This document shows positions 1 through 5,757 of a stretch of 9,320 bases of DNA, piece after piece (the stretch's first letter is position 1; every line of letters starts with the position of its first letter). The stretch comes from M55B154 sp964345775 (GTDB lineage Bacteria > Spirochaetota > UBA4802 > UB4802): assembly GCA_964345775.1 (NCBI GenBank), contig CAYFSO010000116.1, forward strand, positions 1-9,320, in the 5' to 3' direction. A model generated the notes under the pieces. That model had not been told where the DNA came from, did no database searches, and was given only the letters and a program-made list of their open reading frames with translations. The translations under genes and the position numbers were made by a program.

Positions 1-154
1 ATCTATGCAGATTTTTTTATTGAAAATATAAATTTACATATAAGGATTGGTTCTAAGCCCCATTATTAATATTTAAATAGGGGAACTTCTGTGAAAACCA
101 TAAGAATTTATATGTGATTTAATGATACTTTTTTAAAAAATCAGAAGGGGTAAT
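1..154 (+). other. AT-rich non-coding leader upstream of the hydrogenase operon
   Basis: No gene is visible here. The region is much richer in A and T than the genes that follow, as expected of a bacterial promoter region. It contains two direct TGTGA repeats (90-94 and 113-117) and a perfect six-T/six-A palindrome (129-140), which lies between the candidate -10 element and the ribosome binding site of hoxF. I find no convincing sigma-54 (-24/-12) element and no clean inverted operator, so the mode of regulation cannot be read from the sequence. Confidence 0.6.
115..123 (+). promoter_or_regulatory. Possible extended -10 promoter element of the hox operon
   Basis: TGA followed by TTTAAT (118-123) fits an extended -10 element (TGn plus a hexamer with 5 of 6 matches to TATAAT). 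No good -35 hexamer stands 16-18 bases upstream, but extended -10 promoters can do without one. Transcription would start near 130, giving a leader of about 25 bases that contains the AGAAGGGG ribosome binding site (143-150). In such an AT-rich stretch a match of this quality can arise by chance. Confidence 0.25.
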
Positions 155-1966
155 ATGGGAAATTTAGGAACGGTTGTAAGTCAGGTTGTTGAAAAGTACA
201 ACAAGGACAGAACCAGGCTTATGGACATCGTGACAGATGTGCAGGGTGAGCTTGGTTACATGTCGGATGAAGCCGTTGTTCAGCTGGCAAAAGCTCTGGA
301 TATTTCAAAGGTGGACGTGGACGGAGTGGTAACTTTTTACCATTTCTTTTCCAAGACCCCTGTAGGAAAGTATTCAGTTTACCTGAACAACAGTGCAGTG
401 GCAAACATGAAAGGAAGGGCCGCTGTGGCGAAAGCCCTGGAAGAAGCATCTGGTTGTCCATTCGGTAGAACAACTGAAGACGGGCTTATTGGTCTATTTG
501 ATACATCATGTATCGGTATGAATGACCAGGAACCGGCAGGAATAATCAACGGTGTGATCTTTACGGATCTCACTCCGGAAAAGGCGAAAGAACTTGTTTC
601 AGACATGAAGGCCGGAAAAGATGTGAACGAAATGGTCAAGAATTATGGTGACGGCAATAACCAGTCCGAGCTTATCAAGGCAATGGTCAATAACAACATT
701 CAGCGAAAGGGTCCCGTTCTTTTTTCACCTTTCGAGCCGGGCTCTGCTATCAAGGCTGCGGTTGCCAAATCACCTGAAGACGTGATTGAAGAAATAAAAC
801 TGTCTAATCTTCGCGGACGGGGTGGTGCTGGTTTCCCGGCAGGTATGAAATGGGACTTTACCAGGCAGGCTGAAGGTGCCAAAAAGTACATTGTATGCAA
901 TGCTGACGAAGGTGAACCAGGAACATTCAAGGATCGTGTGATCATGACAGAGATCCCCGAAATGCTTTTCGAAGGTATGGCTGTTGCCGGCTATGCGATC
1001 GGGGCTGAAGAAGGAATAATATATCTCAGGGCAGAGTACCTGTACCTGCGAAAATTCCTTGAAAAGGTTTTAGAAGACCTTCGCGCGAAAAACATTCTTG
1101 GCAAAAATGTTGCCGGAAAGGATGGCTTTAACTTTGATATCAGGATACAGATGGGTGCGGGAGCATATGTGTGTGGTGAAGAATCTGCACTGATAGAATC
1201 AGCGGAAGGAAAACGTGGAGAGCCCAGAAACAGACCTCCATTCCCTGCCCAGAAAGGGTACCTGGGATATCCAACCAGCGTGAATAATGTTGAAACCTTC
1301 TGTTGCGTGTCCCGTATCATGGTCGAAGGTGGAGAATGGTTCAACAAGATGGGAACGGCCCAGTCTTCCGGTACCAAGTTGTTGAGCGTGTCCGGTGATT
1401 GTAAAAAGCCCGGTATATACGAGGTGGAATTTGGTATCACCATCCAGACCCTTCTTGAGATGGTTGAGGGCCGAACAGCAAAAGCGGTACAGGTTGGAGG
1501 ACCATCAGGCACCTGTGTGGCCAAGGCTGATTACGGTAAGAGGGTATGCTATGATGATCTGGGAACAGGCGGTTCTATAATAGTAGTAGGACCTGACAGG
1601 GATCTGTTCGATGTTGTTCATAACTTTATGGAGTTTTTCGTGGAAGAATCCTGTGGCTGGTGTGTACCATGCCGTGCGGGTAACCAGCTGTTGCTTGACA
1701 AGCTCGAAAAAGTGATGGCAGGTAAGGCTGCGAAGCAGGACCTGGAAGACCTCGAAGAGTGGAGCAAGATCATAAAATCCATGAGCAGGTGTGGTCTCGG
1801 GCAGACTTCTCCCAATCCCATAGCTACTACTCTAAAGAATTTTCCTGAAATGTACGAGGCAAAGATCCAGAAGGACAAAGATTACGTGAGCGAATTTGAT
1901 CTCAAGGCTGCCGTACAGGAATCCTGCAAGGCAGCAGGTAGAATCCCTAATATAAAGGAACATTAA
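155..1966 (+). CDS. hoxF: NAD-reducing [NiFe] hydrogenase diaphorase subunit HoxF (fused NuoE-like and NuoF-like domains)
   Basis: This is the flavin subunit of the soluble NAD+-reducing hydrogenase. It exchanges hydride with NAD(H) through FMN and passes electrons to HoxU in the cytoplasm. Residues 1 to about 165 are a NuoE/HoxE-like thioredoxin-fold domain, and about 185-590 are NuoF-like. The FMN/NADH site shows GRGGAGFPAG (221-230), NADEGEPGTFKDR (249-261) and GAGAYVCGEES (334-344). The [4Fe-4S] ligands are Cys500, Cys503, Cys506 and Cys546, in the ESCGWCVPCR and RCGLGQ contexts. In the NuoE part only Cys119 of the four [2Fe-2S] ligands remains; the other positions are Asn78, Ala83 and Asn123, so that cluster is probably absent. 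At 603 aa it matches the fused HoxF of Ralstonia-type enzymes (about 602 aa). The ATG has AGAAGGGG at 143-150. HoxU starts 2 bases after the stop codon. Confidence 0.94.
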   Translation: MGNLGTVVSQVVEKYNKDRTRLMDIVTDVQGELGYMSDEAVVQLAKALDISKVDVDGVVTFYHFFSKTPVGKYSVYLNNSAVANMKGRAAVAKALEEASGCPFGRTTEDGLIGLFDTSCIGMNDQEPAGIINGVIFTDLTPEKAKELVSDMKAGKDVNEMVKNYGDGNNQSELIKAMVNNNIQRKGPVLFSPFEPGSAIKAAVAKSPEDVIEEIKLSNLRGRGGAGFPAGMKWDFTRQAEGAKKYIVCNADEGEPGTFKDRVIMTEIPEMLFEGMAVAGYAIGAEEGIIYLRAEYLYLRKFLEKVLEDLRAKNILGKNVAGKDGFNFDIRIQMGAGAYVCGEESALIESAEGKRGEPRNRPPFPAQKGYLGYPTSVNNVETFCCVSRIMVEGGEWFNKMGTAQSSGTKLLSVSGDCKKPGIYEVEFGITIQTLLEMVEGRTAKAVQVGGPSGTCVAKADYGKRVCYDDLGTGGSIIVVGPDRDLFDVVHNFMEFFVEESCGWCVPCRAGNQLLLDKLEKVMAGKAAKQDLEDLEEWSKIIKSMSRCGLGQTSPNPIATTLKNFPEMYEAKIQKDKDYVSEFDLKAAVQESCKAAGRIPNIKEH

Positions 1967-1968
1967 TT

Positions 1969-2661
1969 ATGAGTGAAATAAATATTACAATTGATGGTAA
2001 AAAGATTAAGGCGAAAGCAGGCCAGACCATTGTAGAGGCTGCCAGGGAGAACGGGGTATATATACCCACCCTGTGTGACTACGAAGGGATCAAGCCTGCG
2101 GGTACATGCCGTATCTGTACCGTAAAGATCGGTGGAAGAAATATGGCCGCATGCACAACTCCTGTAGCAGAGGGCATGATCATTGATAACGATATTCCTG
2201 AAATGAATGATTTCAGAAAGGCTATTATCGAAATGCTTTTCGTTGAAGGGAACCATATGTGCCCTGTTTGCGAGAAGAGCGGCAACTGTGAACTGCAGGC
2301 CCTTGCATACAGGTATACAATGCTGGCCCCAAGGTTCCCATTTCTGTGGCCACAGCGAACAGTGGACGCGTCTTTCCCCAAGATACTTATTGACAGGAAC
2401 AGGTGTGTACAGTGCCTCAGGTGTGTTCGCGGAGTAACCACTGATGACGGTAAGCATATATTCGGCCTGGTAAACAGGGCAGGACATGCCATCATTTCTG
2501 TTGACCCTGAACTTGCTGGCCAGCTGACAGATGAAATGGCACAGAAGGCCATGGATCTCTGCCCGGTAGGTGCAATACTGAAGAAAGAAGTTGGTTACGT
2601 TGTTCCAATTGGCAAGCGTAAGTACGACGGCAAGCGTATTGGCAGTGAATACGATAAATAA
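1969..2661 (+). CDS. hoxU: NAD-reducing hydrogenase iron-sulfur subunit HoxU
   Basis: HoxU is the electron-wire subunit linking the HoxYH hydrogenase module to HoxF, and is homologous to the N-terminal part of complex I NuoG. Residues 1-75 are a plant-type [2Fe-2S] ferredoxin fold with ligands Cys36, Cys47, Cys50 and Cys62. A His-Cys3 cluster motif follows (His96, Cys98, Cys101, Cys107) in the HMCPVCEKSGNCELQ context. The His-x-Cys spacing is shorter than the His-x3-Cys of NuoG and, as I recall, is usual for HoxU. A further [4Fe-4S] site is formed by Cys146, Cys149 and Cys152 with Cys198 in LCPVGAI. At 230 aa it is normal for HoxU. The start ATG is 2 bases after hoxF, with AAGGAA at 1955-1960, so translation is likely coupled. 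Confidence 0.93.
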   Translation: MSEINITIDGKKIKAKAGQTIVEAARENGVYIPTLCDYEGIKPAGTCRICTVKIGGRNMAACTTPVAEGMIIDNDIPEMNDFRKAIIEMLFVEGNHMCPVCEKSGNCELQALAYRYTMLAPRFPFLWPQRTVDASFPKILIDRNRCVQCLRCVRGVTTDDGKHIFGLVNRAGHAIISVDPELAGQLTDEMAQKAMDLCPVGAILKKEVGYVVPIGKRKYDGKRIGSEYDK

Positions 2662-2691
2662 TCAGGCCAGACCCTATTACGGAGGATAAAT

Positions 2692-3231
2692 ATGAGTAAA
2701 CCAGTAGTAGCAACAGCGTCACTGGCGGGATGTTTCGGATGCCACATGTCCCTGCTGGATATAGATGATAGAATTTTAAAGCTTATTGAGCTGGTGGATT
2801 TTAATAAGTCACCAATTGATGATATTAAGACCTTTACCAGGGAATGTGATATTGGTCTTATCGAGGGCGGGTGCTGCAACAGTGAAAACGTGGAAAACCT
2901 GCGGGATTTTCGCAAAAACTGTAAGATCCTCATTTCTGTAGGAGAATGTGCCATCATGGGCGGACTCCCGGCAATGAGAAACGGTATTTCTGTAAAGGAA
3001 TGCCTGGAAGAAGCATACTTGAACAGCCCCACGGTAGACGATAACATTATTCCATGCGATGAAGAACTTCCAATGATCCTGGACAGGGTGTATCCCTGCC
3101 ATGACATTGTGAAGATCGACTATTACCTGCCAGGATGTCCGCCCAGGGCCGATCTGATATGGGAAGCACTGGTGGCTTTAGTGGAAGGTAGGGAATTGGA
3201 TTTACCGTACGAAGTAGTTAAGTTTGATTAA
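2692..3231 (+). CDS. hoxY: NAD-reducing [NiFe] hydrogenase small subunit HoxY
   Basis: HoxY is the small subunit. It holds the proximal [4Fe-4S] cluster that takes electrons from the NiFe site in HoxH and hands them to HoxU. The four ligands are visible: Cys14 and Cys17 in LAGCFGCHMS, Cys86 in VGECAIMGG, and Cys149 in LPGCPPRAD. The protein is 179 aa, as expected of the short HoxY type, which carries one cluster rather than the three of membrane uptake hydrogenases. It has no Tat signal peptide, consistent with a cytoplasmic enzyme. Seven other cysteines are present, including the adjacent pair Cys61-Cys62; nothing suggests they bind a second cluster. It lies 30 bases after hoxU and 14 before hoxH, and has the clear ribosome binding site GGAGG at 2681-2685. 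Confidence 0.93.
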   Translation: MSKPVVATASLAGCFGCHMSLLDIDDRILKLIELVDFNKSPIDDIKTFTRECDIGLIEGGCCNSENVENLRDFRKNCKILISVGECAIMGGLPAMRNGISVKECLEEAYLNSPTVDDNIIPCDEELPMILDRVYPCHDIVKIDYYLPGCPPRADLIWEALVALVEGRELDLPYEVVKFD

Positions 3232-3245
3232 TCGGGGAGACTATT

Positions 3246-4694
3246 ATGGGTAGAAAAATTACGATAGAGCCAGTAACAAGGGTTGAAGGTCATGGCAAAG
3301 TGACCATTCAGCTTGATCCGCAGAATAATGTAACCGATTCAAGGCTGCATATAGTTGAGTTCCGTGGATTCGAAAGATTCGTACAGGGCCGACCTTACTG
3401 GGAAGCACCTGTAATGGTACAGCGTCTTTGCGGTATATGCCCGGTAAGTCATCACCTGGCAGCAGCAAAGGCACTGGATGTTATTGTTGGCGTTGGACCT
3501 GACGGTCTTACCCCAACAGGTGAGAAAATGAGAAGGCTAATGCATTATGGACAGATGTTCCAGTCACATGCCCTCCATTTCTTTCACCTTGTGTCACCGG
3601 ACCTCCTGTTCGGTATTGATGCCGACCCTGCAATACGAAACGTCATAGGTGTTGCAATGGAACACCAGGACCTTGCGGTACAGGGTGTTATGATGAGAAA
3701 GTTTGGACAGGAGATAATCAGGGCCACTGCAGGGAAGAAGATCCATGGAACCGGCGCCATACCCGGCGGGATCAACAAGAACCTGAGCATCGAAGAAAGA
3801 GATGAGTTCCTCAAGGGTGCTGACCCCCTTAATGTTGACAAGATGATCGAGTGGTCACAGGGCGCACTTGATTTCTTCAAGGATTTCCATTCAAAGAACA
3901 AGGACCTCATTGACAATTTCGCCGCGTTTCCATCAAGCCATCTAAGCCTTGTAAGAAAGGACGGATGTCTTGACCTGTATCATGGTGTGCTGAGGGCAGT
4001 TGACTCAGAAGGCAAGAAGATACTTGATGATGTTGATTACCAGGACTATCTCCAGCACGTTGGTGAAGAAGTGAAAGACTGGAGTTACATGAAGTTCCCA
4101 TACCTCAAGTCTCTTGGTAAGAAAGACGGCTGGTACACGGTAGGTCCTCTTGCCCGTCTGAACACCGCCGAGTTCATCGATACCCCCCTGGCACAGAAGG
4201 CATTCGAAGAGTACAAGGCATACTGGAACGGCAAGCCGGCAAACGCGTCCATGCACATGCACTGGGCACGTTTGATCGAGACCCTTCATGCTGCTGAAAA
4301 GATGAAAGATCTACTCAATGATCCCGATCTCCAGAAAGATGATTTGGTGGCAAAGGGAACCAAGACCAATGAAGGCGTTGGTCTGCTCGAAGCACCACGT
4401 GGAACTCTGTTCCATCATTTCAGGATCAACGAGGATGACCAGATAACAATGGCAAACCTTATCGTTTCCACTACGAATAATAACGAGCCCATGAACAGGG
4501 CGGTTAACTGGGTAGCGAAGAACCAGATCAGTGGACAGAAAGAAGTTTCAGAAGGTATGCTGAATGCTGTTGAAGTGGCGATCAGGGCGTATGACCCATG
4601 TCTCAGCTGTGCAACACATGCACTTGGCCAGATGCCCCTTGAATTGTCACTGGTCGATGCCGATGGTAATGTAATTGACCAGGTAAGGAAGTAG
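3246..4694 (+). CDS. hoxH: NAD-reducing [NiFe] hydrogenase large (catalytic) subunit HoxH
   Basis: HoxH carries the NiFe(CN)2CO active site that splits or forms H2; the whole enzyme catalyses H2 + NAD+ to and from NADH + H+. The N-terminal L1 motif RLCGICPVSHH provides Cys62 and Cys65. The C-terminal L2 motif DPCLSCATH provides Cys452 and Cys455. The N-terminal TRVEGHG contains Glu14, the usual proton-transfer glutamate. After His458 come 24 more residues (ALGQMPLELS... to Lys482), the extension normally removed by a specific endopeptidase once nickel is inserted. A 24-residue extension is what I recall for Ralstonia HoxH. At 482 aa the length is typical. The ribosome binding site is GGGGAG at 3234-3239. 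The matching protease gene follows 2 bases after the stop codon. Confidence 0.97.
   Translation: MGRKITIEPVTRVEGHGKVTIQLDPQNNVTDSRLHIVEFRGFERFVQGRPYWEAPVMVQRLCGICPVSHHLAAAKALDVIVGVGPDGLTPTGEKMRRLMHYGQMFQSHALHFFHLVSPDLLFGIDADPAIRNVIGVAMEHQDLAVQGVMMRKFGQEIIRATAGKKIHGTGAIPGGINKNLSIEERDEFLKGADPLNVDKMIEWSQGALDFFKDFHSKNKDLIDNFAAFPSSHLSLVRKDGCLDLYHGVLRAVDSEGKKILDDVDYQDYLQHVGEEVKDWSYMKFPYLKSLGKKDGWYTVGPLARLNTAEFIDTPLAQKAFEEYKAYWNGKPANASMHMHWARLIETLHAAEKMKDLLNDPDLQKDDLVAKGTKTNEGVGLLEAPRGTLFHHFRINEDDQITMANLIVSTTNNNEPMNRAVNWVAKNQISGQKEVSEGMLNAVEVAIRAYDPCLSCATHALGQMPLELSLVDADGNVIDQVRK
4684..4689 (+). promoter_or_regulatory. Ribosome binding site that fixes the TTG start of hoxW
   Basis: TAAGGA lies inside the last codons of hoxH, 7 bases upstream of the TTG at 4697. 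It supports TTG as the true start of hoxW. The next ATG in frame would remove the GYGNPG motif at residues 11-16, which the enzyme needs. Confidence 0.65.
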
Positions 4695-4696
4695 CA

Positions 4697-5203
4697 TTGA
4701 AGCAATACCGGAAAATTTTAATATACGGTTACGGTAATCCAGGAAGGCAGGATGACGGTCTTGGACCTGCAGTGGTAGCTGCTATGGAAGCAAAAGCTGA
4801 TGAATTCCCGCACGTGGAATATGACTGCAATTATCAGCTTAACATAGAGGATGCCATGAATATCAGGGAATACGATGCCGTCATCTTTGCCGATGCTTCC
4901 CTGGACTGTAATGAGCCCTTCGAATTTTACAGGCTGGAACCGGCTAAGAAGATCACCTTTACCACGCATGCCATGTCAGCAGAATCAGTGCTGGCGCTGG
5001 GCGTTGATATGTACGGAAGTATCCCCGAGTGCTACATGCTGGCAATACATGGCTACGAGTGGGAGATGGGATACGAAGAATTGTCAGCCAGGGCCGTCCG
5101 AAATCTTGACAGGGCTATGGATTTTCTGGTAAAACTGCTTACAGATGATTCTCCGAATGCATTTGCTGATGCTGTTGAAGCATCTAAGGCAATAAAAATA
5201 TGA
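4697..5203 (+). CDS. hoxW: Hydrogenase maturation endopeptidase HoxW (HycI/HybD family)
   Basis: This is the nickel-dependent maturation protease that cuts the C-terminal extension off HoxH, probably after His458. The fold begins with a beta strand leading into YGYGNPGRQDDGLG, the signature of the family. The expected nickel-sensing residues, by analogy with Glu16, Asp62 and His93 of E. coli HybD, are Asp20, Asp66 in IFADAS and His91 in TTHAMS. At 168 aa it is nearly the same length as the HoxW I recall from Ralstonia. Translation starts at a TTG 2 bases after the hoxH stop, so it is probably translationally coupled and made at a lower level than the structural subunits. Assignment to HoxW rather than another maturation protease rests on position as well as sequence. 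Confidence 0.88.
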   Translation: MKQYRKILIYGYGNPGRQDDGLGPAVVAAMEAKADEFPHVEYDCNYQLNIEDAMNIREYDAVIFADASLDCNEPFEFYRLEPAKKITFTTHAMSAESVLALGVDMYGSIPECYMLAIHGYEWEMGYEELSARAVRNLDRAMDFLVKLLTDDSPNAFADAVEASKAIKI

Positions 5204-5221
5204 AAACGCAGGAGATATACT

Positions 5222-5596
5222 ATGTCAGATAAGAAAGTAATTTTAGTTATTGATGATGATCCGGATATTCTTGATTCCATAAAAGCTATACTCAGTGCCA
5301 ACGGTTTTGATGTTGAAACAGCAATGAGTGGCAAGGAAGGGGTTGAAAAGGTAAAAGAAACTAATCCTGACCTGATTCTTTGTGATATGATGATGGAACG
5401 GATTGATGCAGGAACCAAGGTAGCACAGGAGATAAGGAAAGATAATCCTGATTTACCCATATATCTTCTCAGCAGCATAGGTTCTGCTACTGCGAGCAAT
5501 ATTGATATTGATAAACTCGGTTTCAACGGTGTATTTCAGAAACCCGTAGACCCCGATAATCTTATCAATGTAGTAAAAGATTCACTGGGAATGTAA
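5222..5596 (+). CDS. Stand-alone response-regulator receiver domain (CheY-like)
   Basis: The 124-aa protein consists of one receiver domain with no DNA-binding or enzymatic output domain. The acidic pocket is Asp11-Asp12-Asp13, the phosphoacceptor is Asp55 in LILCDMMM, the switch serine is Ser84 or Ser85, and the conserved lysine is Lys107 in FQKPVDP. All catalytic residues are intact, so it should be phosphorylated by a histidine kinase, which is not encoded here. It follows hoxW by 18 bases with ribosome binding site AGGAG (5210-5214), and the operon terminator comes directly after it, so it is almost certainly co-transcribed with the hydrogenase. A role in adjusting hydrogenase activity or linking it to a phosphorelay is inference. 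It is not the known HoxA regulator, which has AAA+ and DNA-binding domains. Confidence 0.9.
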   Translation: MSDKKVILVIDDDPDILDSIKAILSANGFDVETAMSGKEGVEKVKETNPDLILCDMMMERIDAGTKVAQEIRKDNPDLPIYLLSSIGSATASNIDIDKLGFNGVFQKPVDPDNLINVVKDSLGM

Positions 5597-5617
5597 TTTA
5601 GTATTATATCTCGATTC

Positions 5618-5649
5618 ATAAAAAGGGAGGTTCTAACCTCCCTTTTTAT
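5618..5649 (+). terminator. Rho-independent terminator of the hox operon (symmetric, could act both ways)
   Basis: A perfect inverted repeat pairs AAAAAGGGAGGT (5620-5631) with ACCTCCCTTTTT (5636-5647) around the four-base loop TCTA, and two more A-T/T-A pairs extend the base. The GC-rich core followed by five T residues is a textbook intrinsic terminator. The mirror-image A tract on the left would let it stop transcription from the opposite strand as well. It begins about 20 bases after the receiver-domain stop codon. Confidence 0.93.
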
Positions 5650-5757
5650 TATTACGCAAAATAATCTTGAAATTTTAACTAACCTGTAATAGCATCAAAG
5701 TAATATTCCTGACACCGCATAATTGCTGATAAAAATGAACAAGTGCAGGAGGGGTAG
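5650..5757 (+). other. Intergenic region between the hox terminator and the glycosyltransferase gene
   Basis: This stretch of about 108 bases has no gene. It must contain whatever promoter drives the glycosyltransferase, because the preceding terminator is strong. The best -10-like hexamer is TGTAAT (5685-5690, 5 of 6), but the only TTGAAA (5667-5672) is 12 bases upstream of it, too close to be its -35. No promoter is therefore claimed. AGGAGG at 5747-5752 is the ribosome binding site of the next gene. Confidence 0.5.

Noticed and set aside
20..44. TTGAAA plus TATAAG as a sigma-70 promoter
   Set aside because: The spacer is only 13 bases, too short for a working -35/-10 pair.
90..117. Two TGTGA repeats upstream of hoxF as a CRP/FNR-type operator
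   Set aside because: The repeats are direct, 23 bases apart, and lack the inverted partner half-sites such dimeric regulators need.
991..1524. Minus-strand ORF of 177 codons opposite hoxF
   Set aside because: It overlaps the conserved flavin-binding part of hoxF, and its predicted protein is an unstructured mix of Ser/Pro residues typical of a shadow frame.
1963..2487. Minus-strand ORF of 174 codons opposite hoxU (and the similar one at 2079-2552)
   Set aside because: They lie wholly across hoxU, whose frame carries all the cluster motifs. The minus-strand translations show no domain and no ribosome binding site of note.
155..2661. Complex I (NuoEFG) or a multimeric [FeFe] hydrogenase instead of Hox
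   Set aside because: HoxU is only 230 aa and lacks the molybdopterin-like domain of NuoG. The next two genes are an unmistakable [NiFe] small/large subunit pair, and no H-cluster domain is present.
5053..5526. Minus-strand ORF spanning the hoxW end and the receiver gene
   Set aside because: It crosses two well-supported genes and the gap between them. Its Ser/Leu-rich translation is the reverse-frame image of the receiver domain.
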